Source of the DNA: Chryseobacterium sp. KACC 21268
GTDB lineage: Bacteria; Bacteroidota; Bacteroidia; Flavobacteriales; Weeksellaceae
Assembly (NCBI GenBank): GCA_028736075.1
Contig: CP117875.1
Location: 372,001-436,000 of the forward strand
Length of the DNA stretch: 64,000 bases
Direction of reading: 5' to 3'
Shown: piece after piece, positions 47,561-58,494 of the stretch
Layout: each line of letters opens with the position of its first letter
How positions within the stretch are numbered: position 1 is the stretch's first letter
Notes under the pieces: generated by a model
Database searches by the model: none
Told to the model about the DNA's origin: nothing
The model's input: the letters and a program-made list of their open reading frames with translations, nothing else
Position numbers and translations under genes: made by a program

Positions 47561-48925
47561 TTATTTTTTGATGAATTTAGTGTTTTCAACAGAACCGTTT
47601 TTGTAAGCTGCTTGAACTACATAAGTTCCTTTTGCTAAGTTAGAAACGTTGATTTGAGAAGCACCTTTTTCTCTTTTGATGATTTTTCCTGAAAGATCGA
47701 TCACTGTAACACCAGTAATTTCTTTATCAGATTTCAAATTTAACACCTCAGATACTGGATTTGGGAAAACAGATAATTTCAGTTTGTTAGCATTAGCTTC
47801 AGAAACAGCTAATGAAACACTTCCTGATAGTACACTGAAAGCTGGTACTGCAGCACCACCTACTTGCGCCTGACTAACACCACCTGCAAAACCTACAGTT
47901 GGACTAAGGAATTCTAGAGTTCCATAATATTTACCTGGAGTAACAGGATCACTTCCTATTTCAGTCCAGTTTAATCCACCATCTACTGAGAAAGAAGAAC
48001 CTAAATCACCTCCAGAACTTACATAAGTGTTATCTGTTCCTGGAACATATTCTATATTATTAGAGTAGAATGGACCATTTGGAGTAATTGGATTCCAGCT
48101 AGAACCACTGTTTGTAGAAGAATACAATAAAGAAACTCCATCTTCGTCAGAAATTAGCAATCCGTTGGTTGAATCCTTGAATGCAACATCAGCAGTAAAT
48201 CCGACTGTTGTTACACCACCAAAATCAACAGCTGGAGTTTGGAAAGCTTGCCAAGAAGCACCTCTATTTGGAGAATAAAGTACTCTACCTAAATCTGTTC
48301 CGTACCAGATGTTATTACCTTGAACTGTTATTTTCCCAGTGTATCCGAACTCAGCACCATTTAGAGGAGCTGGAGCTGTACCAGTAGGAATATTAGTCCA
48401 GTTAGTACCACCATTTGTAGTTGTGTACATTTCGAATCTTAAGTTAGCACCAGTTCCAAAAGGATCTCCTGCGCAGAAACCATTATTCTCATCCCAAAAA
48501 TATACAACGTTTGCAAAAGATATACCTGTACTAAATGGTGCAGTTGTTTGTTTTGTCCAAGTAGTCCCGGCATTTGTAGTTTTCCAGATACCGTTTTGAG
48601 ATCCACTTCCAGAACTTACTAACCATGCAGTAGTTGCAGAAACTGGATGCAAATCACCAATCGTTGCACCAGAAGCAGGGCCAGAAATTAATTTATTTGC
48701 CCAAGTGTTTCCACCGTCAGTTGATAATCCGATATATCTTCCTGTATCGGGTGGTGGTGAAGTTGTACTGATTGCATCACTGAACCAAATTGTGCTTGCA
48801 TCAACAGCCTTTAGAGCATTTACAAAGTGTAAACTAGATGCTCCAGTAGTTTTGGTAACCCAAGTTTGAGCTTGCGATACACCTGCCATTGAAACTAATG
48901 CTAAAGAAAATAGTATTTTTTTCAT
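47561..48925 (-). CDS. T9SS-exported beta-propeller protein
   Basis: A 454-residue secreted protein. After a signal peptide (ILFSLALVSMAGVSQAQ) it has repeated BNR/Ycf48-like motifs with the SxDGGxTW pattern: STDGGNTWANK, TTNAGTTWTKQ, TTNGGTNWTN, SPNRGASWQAF, STNSGSSWNPI, SVDGGLNWTEI. That suggests a six- or seven-bladed sialidase-like propeller. The last 75 residues are a T9SS type A domain (SVFPNPVSEVLNL, KGTYVVQAAYKNGS). No catalytic sialidase residues are evident, so a binding or structural role is more likely. It is downstream of susCD but has its own gap and terminators on both sides. Confidence 0.9.
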   Translation of the reverse strand: MKKILFSLALVSMAGVSQAQTWVTKTTGASSLHFVNALKAVDASTIWFSDAISTTSPPPDTGRYIGLSTDGGNTWANKLISGPASGATIGDLHPVSATTAWLVSSGSGSQNGIWKTTNAGTTWTKQTTAPFSTGISFANVVYFWDENNGFCAGDPFGTGANLRFEMYTTTNGGTNWTNIPTGTAPAPLNGAEFGYTGKITVQGNNIWYGTDLGRVLYSPNRGASWQAFQTPAVDFGGVTTVGFTADVAFKDSTNGLLISDEDGVSLLYSSTNSGSSWNPITPNGPFYSNNIEYVPGTDNTYVSSGGDLGSSFSVDGGLNWTEIGSDPVTPGKYYGTLEFLSPTVGFAGGVSQAQVGGAAVPAFSVLSGSVSLAVSEANANKLKLSVFPNPVSEVLNLKSDKEITGVTVIDLSGKIIKREKGASQINVSNLAKGTYVVQAAYKNGSVENTKFIKK

Positions 48926-49032
48926 AATTAAAAAATTTAAATTTATGTAAATATAGTAAATTATAATATTTTATGGATAGCCTAATCGAATATTTTTATG
49001 TTAAAGTTTGCGATAAACCTATTATTTTAAAA

Positions 49033-49064
49033 GGAATGCCTTTTTATTTCTAAAAAAGCATTCC
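49033..49064 (-). terminator. Terminator of susCD
   Basis: GGAATGC (49033-49039) pairs with GCATTCC (49058-49064), and inside it TTTTT (49041-49045) can pair with AAAAA. It lies just past the susD stop on the minus strand; the following T-run is weak. Confidence 0.6.
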
Positions 49065-49090
49065 ATATATTGATTAAGAAATAATTGAAA

Positions 49091-50542
49091 CTACCAGCCT
49101 GGGTATTGTTTCATGTTCGGATTAATATTCATTTCTCTAAGAGGCATCGGTAAAACAAATAGCTTATCATTTCCTGCCACTTCGCAAATGTTACTGTAAC
49201 AGTTTGAAGTTTTTGAAAATCCTAAATTATTTCTTTTCAGGTCAAAAAATCTTTGTCCTTCTCCGAAAAATTCTTTTCTTCTTTCTGTTAATACATTTTC
49301 TATACTTGCACTTGTGTAAGTACTTCCACCTCTTCTAGTAGCAAAAGCATTCAATTCTGTAAGTGCTGCCGGTAAGTTACCTAACTTATTCAAAGCTTCA
49401 ATTTTGTTTAGGTAAGCTTCAGACATTCTAAGAATTTTCACATTTTGTGTAAAGTTACCTTCTGATGTAGTTCTGATATACTTCGATGTCCATACTCCTG
49501 TTGGGTTGTCCTGCGTAGGAATTGTACCTCCAGTCGCTACAAATAATTTTCTTCTCTCATCAGCTGTTGGGAAAGTATTATAAAAACTTCTTTGGAACAA
49601 AAATCTTTTCTTAGTTCCGTTGCTAGCATAGAAAGATGACAAGGAGTTATTAACGCCTGTATTTTCTGAAGGTGTAGATGTCATATTAATTTCCCAAACA
49701 GTTTCCGGCTGGTTCTCGCTCACAGTAATGTCTGATGAATTGAAATAATTGAAATAACCTGCCTTAGAAACAAAATCAAATGTATTGCTACCTGCAGAAT
49801 TGATGACAAGATTCGCATAATCTAAAGCCTTCTGATAGTCACCAGCAGCACCTCTTGTAAGATAGACTCTTGATAACAATAATCTTGCTGCAGTAGGACT
49901 AAGGTGTCCCTTATCAGATGGAGCTTCATTTGTCATGATGCTTAAAGCTGTTGTAAGATCAGAAATAATAACATCATAAACTTCAGCAACACTAGCTCTC
50001 GGTAATCTAAGATCTGGGTTATAGATACCAAGATTTAATGGCACTCCATATTCTTGATTAACTCCAGAAGTTGGATTTGGAGAATAAAAACCAACAGCAT
50101 AGTAGTACCCTAAAGCTCTTGCAATTCTTGCTTCACCTTTATAGTTTAGAACTGTAGGTGTTTCTGGCAAGGATTTATCATTGATAACAGCGTTCGCTAA
50201 AACTATTCCGTCATATAACTCGTCCAACATTCCAAAATCAGAAATATCTGAAGACCAGTTTAAAAATCCAGTTGTTCTGTATGCTACATCGGTATTTTGA
50301 GCGGTAATAAATACGTTATCAGAAATCAAATCACCAAAAACCGTAATATCTGTTCCGAAACCCGCTGCTGTAGAATATTGATCGTATACTCCATTCAGTA
50401 GATACAACATATCTGACTCAGCTGTAAGTGAGCCTTCTAGTGGAAATTGATCTACAGGGCTCTCATTCAATCTATTCTCACTACATGACGAAAGTGACAA
50501 CATCCCAATTAATATACTAATAAATATTTTTTCTAATTTCAT
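49091..50542 (-). CDS. RagB/SusD-family outer-membrane nutrient-binding lipoprotein
   Basis: A 483-residue SusD-like lipoprotein. The lipobox is LSSC with C20. The N-terminal SusD region shows LNESPVDQFPLEG and YLLNGVYDQYS, the TPR-like helices contain DELYDGIVLANAVI and ARALGYYYAVGFY, and the C-terminal SusD domain has ILRMSEAYLNKIEALNKLG and LTERRKEFFGEGQRFFDLKR. It caps the SusC barrel to capture a large nutrient. It starts 10 bases after susC; no glycoside hydrolase or peptidase is linked to show the substrate. Confidence 0.95.
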   Translation of the reverse strand: MKLEKIFISILIGMLSLSSCSENRLNESPVDQFPLEGSLTAESDMLYLLNGVYDQYSTAAGFGTDITVFGDLISDNVFITAQNTDVAYRTTGFLNWSSDISDFGMLDELYDGIVLANAVINDKSLPETPTVLNYKGEARIARALGYYYAVGFYSPNPTSGVNQEYGVPLNLGIYNPDLRLPRASVAEVYDVIISDLTTALSIMTNEAPSDKGHLSPTAARLLLSRVYLTRGAAGDYQKALDYANLVINSAGSNTFDFVSKAGYFNYFNSSDITVSENQPETVWEINMTSTPSENTGVNNSLSSFYASNGTKKRFLFQRSFYNTFPTADERRKLFVATGGTIPTQDNPTGVWTSKYIRTTSEGNFTQNVKILRMSEAYLNKIEALNKLGNLPAALTELNAFATRRGGSTYTSASIENVLTERRKEFFGEGQRFFDLKRNNLGFSKTSNCYSNICEVAGNDKLFVLPMPLREMNINPNMKQYPGW

Positions 50543-50552
50543 AATAATAATT

Positions 50553-53426
50553 TTAAAAATCTAAAGAAACTCCAAAAGAAACACTTCTCATGATTGGAGA
50601 TGTATAATCATATAATCCCTTGCCCTGCCAAGAAGCTCCTGCAGCATTAGAGTTTGCTTCCGGATCAAAAGTAAGGCTCTTGTCGAAGGTATATAACCAT
50701 AGATTAAATCCTCTTAAGTAGACTGTCAAGTTATCTATTCCTGCATCTTTTAACACTGATCCAAAGCTGTAAGATACTTTAACCTCTTTTAATCTGATGT
50801 GGTCACCATCTCTCATCCATCTTGTTGATGGTCCCGCTGCATTCAGAGGGTTACTTGCTCCCGGTAACTGAATTGGATTAGAAGCTGTGGTGTTTGTTGG
50901 CGTCCAGCTATCATACAATGCATCGGTGATTTGGTTATTATTCGCAGATCCATCACCTAGGATATAGTTTTGCCATCTGTTATGTACAGAATATTCGAAC
51001 TGACCTGTAAAGAATAAACTTAGAGCTACATTTTTATATCTGAATTCACTTTTGAATCCTGCAGTATACTTAGGGAATGGAGATTTTCCTTGCCATACTC
51101 TCTTTGCTAAAGCTCTGTTATTCGTTTTTTCTGTGTGTGAACCATCTACCCAAAATAGACCATCACCATTGGTAGGATCTACCCCGGCCCAATCATAAGT
51201 ATAATATTCACCTAACAAATGTCCTTCTGCTGTAGCTCTCATACTATTTGCAGTACCAGAAAGTGTAATTTCCGTAGGGTCAGAAAGACTTTCAATAGTA
51301 TTTTTGTTGTAGGCAAAATTTCCGTCTAATAACCATTTGAAATCTCCCTTATTGAAAGGTCTCGCATTCAAGGTTACCTCGACACCTTTGTTCAGTACAG
51401 TTCCAACATTTGCAAAATAAGAATCTAACGATCCAGTAGTATTTGCAGTTTGTTTCTGCCAGATAGCATCAACTGTTTTTCTATTATAAACATCTACTGT
51501 TGCACCAAGATTACCATTTAAGATAGCAACATCTAAACCTATGTTAGCTTGCTTAGAAACTTCCCATACTAGATTTTTGTTACCTGCTTGAGTAATATTT
51601 GTTGCAGTATCTGCTCCATATAAAAATGCTGGGCTAATTAATGCCAACGAGTTGTATGATGCACCCCACTGATCAGCATAAGGAATATTTCCTATCTGTC
51701 CGTAATTACCTCTAATGGACAATTGTTCAAAAAAATCTGGCGCAAAACTTTCATTCTTAATATTCCAAGATCCTGCTACAGACCAGAAATTTCCAAATTT
51801 AGAGTCTCCAAGTGTTGAATTTCCATCTCTTCTGATCTGTCCAGAGAAAGAGTATTTTGAATCAAATGTATAGTTCAATCTTGAGAAGTAAGAAATCTGA
51901 GTCCATTTTTCTCTTGTGAAAAATGAAGGTAGAAAATCTGGTGTTCCGAATGAAATGTATGGAAGTGGACTAGATAGTTTATCTGCCTGAGCACCTAGAA
52001 CATAATATTTATGCTCTTGATATTCCATACCTACGTAAGCTTGGATATCATGTTTCTCTGCTAAAATTCTTCTATAGCTAACAGAGTTATTCCAGTTCCA
52101 ATCGAAAGCACTTGTTCTACTTTCCAATACATAACCACCGTAGTTCAATCCATCTCCAATTGTTGGATGCCAAAATTGTTTCTCATCCAACGATTGATGC
52201 TGTACACCGAAAAGTGAGTTAGCATAGAATCCTTTTGCAAACTGCCACTCTCCACTAACTGATGATACAAAGGTCTTAATAGATCCTGTCATCATATCCA
52301 TATTTTGGATTGCAACTGGGTTAAAATCCTCATTCCCGTTACCCAAGTTTGTTTGGTTATATGTCCCATCCGTATTATAAACCGGATAGATTGGCGCAAT
52401 ATACCAGTTAGTTAGCCACGGATTTCTATAAGCACCACCATCATCATAAGTTCTTCTTTCAACATTGGTGAAGTTTGCATTAAATGCTAAATTAAATTTA
52501 TCTGATATTTTGTGATCAATCGCAGTATTTAAACTTAATCTGTTGAATTTACTATTAAGAACCAATGGCTCATTCTCGTAATAAGATCCTCCTAATCTGA
52601 AAGAGGTATTTTCACCACCTCCAGTAGCAGAGAAATTGTATGTATTAACAGTTGAGGTTTTTCTTTGAACCGCATCTTGCCAACTTTCGTCTGTAACGCC
52701 ATCATAATTATTGTCAGCAGCAAATTGATTGATTGCAGTCTGCATATCTAAAGTCTGTCCTGCTCTGAAATCTCTGTTGACATAGGTTAAGCCACCCCAA
52801 CGCAAGTATTCACTAGCATTCATATACTTTTGCTTATCAAATGCAATATCCTGCACAGACATATCAGATGACAAATTAAATCTAGTTTTTTGATTGTACT
52901 TACCTCTTTTTGTCGTAACTACAATTACACCATTAGCTCCTCTAGCCCCATACAAAGCAGTAGCAGAAGCATCCTTCAATACAGCAACCTTTTCAATTGA
53001 GTTAGGATCTATACTTGCCAAAGGATTCCAAGATTCCATAACCTGAGAGTTATCAGATCCTTTACCAACAACTACTCCATCAATAACGTATAATGGATTT
53101 GGCGTTCCAATTAAAGAGCCGACACCTCTAATAGTAATTAAGTTTGTAGAACCCGGATCTCCACCATTAGTAGAAAAAACCAAACCTGCAACTCTACCAT
53201 TCAAAACCTCATCAATTGATGCAACAGGAGTAGATTCAAAATTTTGTTTAGACACCACGGTATAAGAACCCAATTTAACAGCTGGATCCAATTTGATTCC
53301 GCCAACCAAAACTACTTCCTGAATATTTTTCACTTCAGCAGTATCTGTCTTTGTTTTTTGTGCCGTTAATGCTTGTCCCGTAAAGAACAATACGCCAACG
53401 GATAACAATCGTAATTTTACATTCAT
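50553..53426 (-). CDS. SusC/RagA-family TonB-linked outer-membrane transporter
   Basis: A 957-residue TonB-dependent transporter. Signal peptide, then almost at once a TonB-box-like IQEVVLVGG, the plug domain (DEVLNGRVAGLVF, SuSC-type NPLYVIDGVVVG, and the signature KDASATALYGARGANGVIVV), then a 22-strand barrel to the C-terminus. The carboxypeptidase-regulatory-like N-terminal domain of many SusC proteins is absent. It forms an operon with susD and has a good promoter. The substrate is unknown; glycan or peptide is typical. Confidence 0.95.
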   Translation of the reverse strand: MNVKLRLLSVGVLFFTGQALTAQKTKTDTAEVKNIQEVVLVGGIKLDPAVKLGSYTVVSKQNFESTPVASIDEVLNGRVAGLVFSTNGGDPGSTNLITIRGVGSLIGTPNPLYVIDGVVVGKGSDNSQVMESWNPLASIDPNSIEKVAVLKDASATALYGARGANGVIVVTTKRGKYNQKTRFNLSSDMSVQDIAFDKQKYMNASEYLRWGGLTYVNRDFRAGQTLDMQTAINQFAADNNYDGVTDESWQDAVQRKTSTVNTYNFSATGGGENTSFRLGGSYYENEPLVLNSKFNRLSLNTAIDHKISDKFNLAFNANFTNVERRTYDDGGAYRNPWLTNWYIAPIYPVYNTDGTYNQTNLGNGNEDFNPVAIQNMDMMTGSIKTFVSSVSGEWQFAKGFYANSLFGVQHQSLDEKQFWHPTIGDGLNYGGYVLESRTSAFDWNWNNSVSYRRILAEKHDIQAYVGMEYQEHKYYVLGAQADKLSSPLPYISFGTPDFLPSFFTREKWTQISYFSRLNYTFDSKYSFSGQIRRDGNSTLGDSKFGNFWSVAGSWNIKNESFAPDFFEQLSIRGNYGQIGNIPYADQWGASYNSLALISPAFLYGADTATNITQAGNKNLVWEVSKQANIGLDVAILNGNLGATVDVYNRKTVDAIWQKQTANTTGSLDSYFANVGTVLNKGVEVTLNARPFNKGDFKWLLDGNFAYNKNTIESLSDPTEITLSGTANSMRATAEGHLLGEYYTYDWAGVDPTNGDGLFWVDGSHTEKTNNRALAKRVWQGKSPFPKYTAGFKSEFRYKNVALSLFFTGQFEYSVHNRWQNYILGDGSANNNQITDALYDSWTPTNTTASNPIQLPGASNPLNAAGPSTRWMRDGDHIRLKEVKVSYSFGSVLKDAGIDNLTVYLRGFNLWLYTFDKSLTFDPEANSNAAGASWQGKGLYDYTSPIMRSVSFGVSLDF

Positions 53427-53451
53427 ATTAACACTATTTAATTATAATCTG

Positions 53452-53482
53452 CAAATATGTTAAAAAATATTAACACAGCAAA
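53452..53482 (-). promoter_or_regulatory. Promoter of susCD
   Basis: On the minus strand TTTG (53482-53479) is followed after exactly 19 bases by CATATTTG (53459-53452), close to the TTTG-N19-TAnnTTTG consensus. It predicts a leader of about 20 bases. Confidence 0.6.
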
Positions 53483-53681
53483 GAAATTGGCTGAGTATTA
53501 ATTATGAAATTGATTATGTTTTTTAAAATTTAATTTAAATAAAGCAATATTTTTTAAACTTATTTGAATTTTCACTTAAATAATAGCAATACTTTAATCA
53601 CTTGACCGCCAGGCTAGATGAAAATAATTAATATAAAATAAATTATTTAGAATCATTATAAATAATATTCAAGCACCAAAA

Positions 53682-53704
53682 AAAACCGCCATATAGACGG
53701 TTTT
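53682..53704 (-). terminator. Terminator of rimP-nusA-infB
   Basis: AAAACCG (53682-53688) pairs with CGGTTTT (53698-53704) with A-run on the left, giving a T-run on the minus strand, 15 bases after infB. The rest of the 53427-53719 gap is AT-rich and holds only this and the susC promoter. Confidence 0.65.
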
Positions 53705-53719
53705 AATTATTTAATAAAC

Positions 53720-56581
53720 TTATTTAAGTTTCTTTTTAACAGCAACTTCTTCATAAACCTCAAGAATATCTCCGATTTCAATATCGTTGTACCCTTTGAT
53801 ATTCAATCCACATTCGTAACCCTTAGTTACTTCCTTCACATCATCTTTGAAACGTTTCAAACTTTCCAGCACACCATCGAATTTCACGATGCCATCTCTA
53901 AGAAGTCTAATGCTGGAGTTTCTTGTTACTTTTCCAGTAAGAACCATACATCCTGCGATAGATCCAACTTTAGAAATTCTGAATACCTCACGGATCTCCA
54001 CGTTACCAATTACTTGTTCCTGGATCTCTGGAGAAAGCATTCCTTCCATCGCCTCTTTCACTTCGTCAATTGCTCGATAGATGATAGAGTAGGTTCTGAT
54101 CTCCACTTCTTCTTTATCAGCAATATCTTTTGCATTCACACTTGCTCTTACGTTGAAGCCGATCATAATGGCATCAGACGCCGCTGCTAGCAATACATCA
54201 GATTCTGTGATCTGGCCTACACCTTTGTGAAGAATGTTAACCTGGATCTCTTCAGTCGATAATCTTTGTAATTGATCTGACAATGCTTCAACCGATCCAT
54301 CCACGTCACCTTTCAAGATGATATTCAATTCTTTGAAGTCACCTAGAGCGATACGACGACCGATCTCATCCAGCGTCAAATGTTTCTTGGTTCTGATAGA
54401 CTGCTCTCTTTGAAGCTGTTCTCTCTTATTTGCAATGGTTTTCGCCTCTTTCTCATCAGCAAAAACTCTGAATTTATCTCCTGCTGTCGGTGCGCCGTCC
54501 AAACCTAGAATCGTTACTGGGATCGATGGTCCTGCACTTTCCATAGCTTTTCCACGTTCGTCAAGCATTGCTTTCACTTTACCGTGGTTTTTACCTGCAA
54601 GCACGTAATCTCCCACTTTCAAAGTTCCGTTTTGAACCAACATTGTGGCTACATATCCACGACCTTTGTCCAAGGCTGCTTCTATCACAACTCCGCTTGC
54701 CTGCTTGTTTGGATTTGATTTCAACTCCAACATTTCTGCCTGAAGCAAAACTTTTTCCAATAACAGATCTACGTTGTTACCAAACTTAGCAGAGATCTCT
54801 TGCGCTTGTACATTTCCACCCCATTCTTCAACCAAGACATTCATTGCCGATAGTTGCTCTCTGATCTTATCTGGATTTGCACCTGCCTTATCTACCTTAT
54901 TGATTGCGATGATCATTGGAACGCCAGCTGCTTGTGCGTGCGCTATTGCTTCTTTTGTTTGTGGCATTACGTCATCATCCGCTGCAACAACGATGATTGC
55001 GATATCAGTGATCTGAGCACCTCTAGCTCTCATCGCGGTAAAGGCCTCGTGACCTGGTGTATCCAAGAATGTAATTCTCTGTCCACTTTCCAATTTCACG
55101 TTATATGCACCAATGTGCTGTGTAATACCTCCGGACTCACCGGCAATTACATTTGTTTTTCTAATATAATCCAGCAAAGATGTTTTACCGTGATCCACGT
55201 GTCCCATTACGGTAACAACGGCTGCTCTTGGTAATAGATCTTCTGCCAAATCTTCAACATCGTCTGCTGCTGCCTCTTCAACATCAGCATCGGAGAATTC
55301 GATCTTGAAACCAAACTCGTCAGCTACCAACATCAATGTGTCAGCTTCCAAACGCTGGTTCATTGTCACCATTACTCCTAGAGAGAAACAAGCAGAGATT
55401 ACCTCTGTCGCACTTACATTCATCAAACTAGCCAAATCGCTAACGGTGATGAACTCAGTTACTTTCAGAGTTCTGTCTGCAGCATCGATTTCCTGTTGGA
55501 TCTCATCCTGCTCTCTTCTCCAAGATCTTTTGTCTTTTCTATGTTTAGAACCTTTAGATTTACCACCTTTATTAGTTAGTTTCTCTAAAGTTTCTTTGAT
55601 TTGATTTTTAACTTGCTCATCTGTCAGTTCCACTGGCATTGTACGAGCTTGTCCTTGGCCACCTCTGTTGTTTCCACCTGGACGGTTGTTTCCACCCGGA
55701 CGATTGTTGTTTCCTCCCGGACGGTTTCCACCTTGTCCTGGCGGACGATTACCTTGGTTACCTTGTCCTGCAGGTCTGTTAGCACCACCCTGGGTATTTC
55801 CACCTTGGTTGGTATTGGTTTGTCCCGGAACATCTTTGGTAATACGTTTTCTCTTTTTCTTAGCGGCGCTAGAATTAGAAGATGGTTTTTTATTGAACTG
55901 TGTAAGGTCAATTTTTTCACCAACGATCTTTGGACCATCTAATTTCTGGTAAACCGTTTCGATTTTTTGAGACTCTTCAGAATCAGGACCTTGAACCATT
56001 TCAACTGGTTTTGTCGGCTGTTCTTCAACTTTAGGTTCTGGTTTTGGCTCTTCTTTGATGACAGGTTTTGGTTCCTCTGCAGGCTTCTCAGTCACTTTTG
56101 GTTTCTCAGAAGGCTTTGGTCTTCCTGTATCAATTGTAGAAAGGTCGATCTTATCTAGAACTTTGAACTCTTGTTTTTCTTCTTTTTTCACAACCTCGGG
56201 TTGCACTTCTTTTTTCTCTTCTACTGCCGGTTCTGGTGTAGGAGCAACTTCTTCCGCAGGCTTAGCCGTAGGATTTAAGTCGATTTTTCCCAAGATCCTG
56301 GTTTCAGGTCTTGCGTTTGATTTGGCTCTTATAACCTCAGGTGCTTTTTCTTCGATCGCTAATTTTTCGTCAGGAACTTTAGAAATAACCACCTCATGAG
56401 AAGCTTTTCTCTGTTCTCCATCTTTTCGGAACTCAGCTTCCAATGCAGAAAATGCCTGTTCTTCCAATAGAGCGTTAGGATTACTGTCCACGTCGATCCC
56501 TTTTCCCTGCAGATATTCCACAGCTCTTGGGATAGAAATGTTAAGTTCTTTAACGGCTTTATTTAATCTTATTTTTGGCAT
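53720..56581 (-). CDS. infB: Translation initiation factor IF-2
   Basis: Brings formyl-Met-tRNA to the 30S subunit. 953 residues. The N-terminal half is a long low-complexity region rich in K, E, P, then a Gly/Asn/Arg-rich stretch of repeated RPGGNN units (roughly 55650-55760). The G domain starts near residue 455 with GHVDHGKT (G1), DTPGHE (G3) and NKVDKAG (G4), followed by domains II-IV ([43 protein letters not shown]). It is the last gene of the rimP-nusA-infB operon, 108 bases after nusA. Confidence 0.98.
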   Translation of the reverse strand: MPKIRLNKAVKELNISIPRAVEYLQGKGIDVDSNPNALLEEQAFSALEAEFRKDGEQRKASHEVVISKVPDEKLAIEEKAPEVIRAKSNARPETRILGKIDLNPTAKPAEEVAPTPEPAVEEKKEVQPEVVKKEEKQEFKVLDKIDLSTIDTGRPKPSEKPKVTEKPAEEPKPVIKEEPKPEPKVEEQPTKPVEMVQGPDSEESQKIETVYQKLDGPKIVGEKIDLTQFNKKPSSNSSAAKKKRKRITKDVPGQTNTNQGGNTQGGANRPAGQGNQGNRPPGQGGNRPGGNNNRPGGNNRPGGNNRGGQGQARTMPVELTDEQVKNQIKETLEKLTNKGGKSKGSKHRKDKRSWRREQDEIQQEIDAADRTLKVTEFITVSDLASLMNVSATEVISACFSLGVMVTMNQRLEADTLMLVADEFGFKIEFSDADVEEAAADDVEDLAEDLLPRAAVVTVMGHVDHGKTSLLDYIRKTNVIAGESGGITQHIGAYNVKLESGQRITFLDTPGHEAFTAMRARGAQITDIAIIVVAADDDVMPQTKEAIAHAQAAGVPMIIAINKVDKAGANPDKIREQLSAMNVLVEEWGGNVQAQEISAKFGNNVDLLLEKVLLQAEMLELKSNPNKQASGVVIEAALDKGRGYVATMLVQNGTLKVGDYVLAGKNHGKVKAMLDERGKAMESAGPSIPVTILGLDGAPTAGDKFRVFADEKEAKTIANKREQLQREQSIRTKKHLTLDEIGRRIALGDFKELNIILKGDVDGSVEALSDQLQRLSTEEIQVNILHKGVGQITESDVLLAAASDAIMIGFNVRASVNAKDIADKEEVEIRTYSIIYRAIDEVKEAMEGMLSPEIQEQVIGNVEIREVFRISKVGSIAGCMVLTGKVTRNSSIRLLRDGIVKFDGVLESLKRFKDDVKEVTKGYECGLNIKGYNDIEIGDILEVYEEVAVKKKLK

Positions 56582-56689
56582 AAATATAAATTTGCTTTTG
56601 GCTTTAGCGTTTTAAGCTTTTGCTTTATTTTTTTCTTTTTATTAAATTTTCAGTTGATCAAAATTAATTAAAAAACTGTATTTCATTTA

Positions 56690-57925
56690 TTATCCTTCTA
56701 ATTCTTCTCTTAGAATATTCTTCACATCATCAATCGTCTCTTCTTCAAGATCTACGATTTTCAACAATGCGTCGGTATCTTTGTCCAAGACGCTTCTTGC
56801 AGTTGTCAATCCAACTTTTTTGAACTCATCGATGATCCAAGCTTCTATCTCGTCGGAGAATTCTCTCAACTCAACATCGTCGTCATCAGAAGTTTCTCTG
56901 TAAACATCAATTTCATATCCTGTCAACCATGATGCCAACTTGATATTTTGTCCTTGTTTACCAATCACTTTGGAGATCTCTTCTACTGGCGTGTAAACCA
57001 AAGCGTAGTTAGACTCCTCGTTTATTTCAATTTTATTGATGATGATATTTCCTAAAGCTCTCTTCACAAAGATCTCTGGATTTTTTGACCATTGGATCAC
57101 ATCAATATTTTCATTTTTAAGTTCTCTCACCACACCGTGGATCCTAGAACCTTTCACACCAACGCAAGCGCCGACAGGATCAATTCTGTCATCGTAGGCA
57201 TCAACGGCGATCTTCGCTTTCTCACCAGGAATTCTCACTACTTTTTTAAGAATGATCGTTCCGTCTTGGATCTCAGGGATCTCAAGCTCCAACAATTCTT
57301 CCAAGAATTTAGGTGCTGTTCTGGAAACGATGATCTGTGGTTTTGAACCTCGGAAGTCAACGCTTTCTACAATTCCTTTCACCGTTTCTCCTTTTTTGAA
57401 GAAATCAGAAGGGATTTGATTTTCCTTAGGCAAGATGAATTCGTTATCTTCATCATCCAAAAGGATCACGTGTTTGTGACGAATATGGTGTACTTCACCA
57501 ATGATAATTTCTCCGATTCTATCTTTGAACTGCTCATATAAAGAAGCATTGAAATGCTCCTGAATTTTCGTAGCCAAAATTTGCTTCAAAGTTAAGATAC
57601 TTCTTCTCCCAAGATTTGCAACTTCGATCTCCTGCGTATATTCCTCACCAACTTCGAAAGTTGAATCGATCTTTCTAACTTCAGAGATCTCGATTTCCAA
57701 ATCGTCATCTTCAGACATCTCATCCTCAACAATGGTTTTGTTCAAGAAAATCTGAAAATCCCCTTTGTCAGGATTTACGATCACATCAAAATGGTCATCA
57801 GAGTCATATCTTTTTCTAAGAAGAGTCTTAAGAGAATCTTCGATAATAGCCATTAAGTCTATTTTGCTGATATTCTTTATTTCTTTAAAATCACCAAAGG
57901 CTTCTATTAAAGCTAAATTATCCAT
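56690..57925 (-). CDS. nusA: Transcription termination/antitermination factor NusA
   Basis: Binds RNA polymerase and modulates pausing and termination. 411 residues, the short Bacteroidota form without the C-terminal acidic repeats of E. coli. In order: N-terminal polymerase-binding domain (to about 125), S1 domain (about 135-200), and two KH domains with VGVKGSRIHGVVREL and VIGKQGQNIKLASWL. It lies 71 bases after rimP and before infB. In E. coli NusA regulates its own operon; the leader hairpin found here would allow the same. Confidence 0.97.
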   Translation of the reverse strand: MDNLALIEAFGDFKEIKNISKIDLMAIIEDSLKTLLRKRYDSDDHFDVIVNPDKGDFQIFLNKTIVEDEMSEDDDLEIEISEVRKIDSTFEVGEEYTQEIEVANLGRRSILTLKQILATKIQEHFNASLYEQFKDRIGEIIIGEVHHIRHKHVILLDDEDNEFILPKENQIPSDFFKKGETVKGIVESVDFRGSKPQIIVSRTAPKFLEELLELEIPEIQDGTIILKKVVRIPGEKAKIAVDAYDDRIDPVGACVGVKGSRIHGVVRELKNENIDVIQWSKNPEIFVKRALGNIIINKIEINEESNYALVYTPVEEISKVIGKQGQNIKLASWLTGYEIDVYRETSDDDDVELREFSDEIEAWIIDEFKKVGLTTARSVLDKDTDALLKIVDLEEETIDDVKNILREELEG

Positions 57926-57996
57926 ATCCTATATATAATTGATAAATGATGGTTGATAATTGATCTTTGTTGAATCAACATCAAATCATCTAATTG

Positions 57997-58464
57997 TTAA
58001 AATTTAATTACTACTAATGCTTTTTTGATATCGGTGTAAGGAATCTCTCTTTCTTCTACCACATCTTCTTTTCCTTTTCCCACTAATTTTGGTCTTCTGT
58101 ATTCCAATCTCAAAACGATCTTCTCGTCATCGACTGATAAAAGTTCGCCTTCAACTTCGGAAGAATCATTCAACATCACTTCGATCTCTCTTCCAATATT
58201 CTTTTTAAATTGTCTCGGATATTCAAGTGGTTCACTCAATCCGGAAGACATCACCTGCAGACTGAAATCGTGAATCTCGCGATCCATATTGAACTCAATT
58301 GCTCTACTTGCATCCAGACAATCCTGAAGTGTCACCCCATTGTCACCGTCCAAAATCACTGTGACATCGGATGTTGCAGAGATTTTCAGATCCACTAAAA
58401 AAAGATCCGGTCTAGTTTCTAGAAACTCATTAAGTAATCGACTTAATTCTGTTTTAAATTCCAT
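57997..58464 (-). CDS. rimP: Ribosome maturation factor RimP
   Basis: Needed for late 30S subunit assembly. 155 residues with the alpha/beta N-terminal domain (VTVILDGDNGVTLQDC, ASRAIEFNMD) and an SH3-like C-terminal domain (IGREIEVML, VEGELLSVDDEKIVLRLE). PGLSEPL-type segment SSGLSEPLEYPRQFKKNIGR is diagnostic. It is first in the rimP-nusA-infB operon. Uniquely among the genes here it has a perfect Shine-Dalgarno (AGGAGGT) six bases before the ATG, and a terminator-like hairpin in its leader. Confidence 0.96.
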   Translation of the reverse strand: MEFKTELSRLLNEFLETRPDLFLVDLKISATSDVTVILDGDNGVTLQDCLDASRAIEFNMDREIHDFSLQVMSSGLSEPLEYPRQFKKNIGREIEVMLNDSSEVEGELLSVDDEKIVLRLEYRRPKLVGKGKEDVVEEREIPYTDIKKALVVIKF

Positions 58465-58470
58465 AATATT

Positions 58471-58477
58471 ACCTCCT
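58471..58477 (-). promoter_or_regulatory. Perfect Shine-Dalgarno before rimP
   Basis: AGGAGGT on the minus strand, six bases before the rimP ATG. No other gene here has a comparable match. Bacteroidota ribosomes mask the anti-Shine-Dalgarno with bS21/bS18/bS6, so such sites are rare and often regulatory. Confidence 0.8.
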
Positions 58478-58494
58478 AATTACATCTACGAAAA

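Noticed and set aside
55650-55760. Short G-rich repeats that could look like a CRISPR or tandem array
   Set aside because: They encode the RPGGNN repeats of the IF-2 linker in frame; spacing and sequence are those of a low-complexity coding region.
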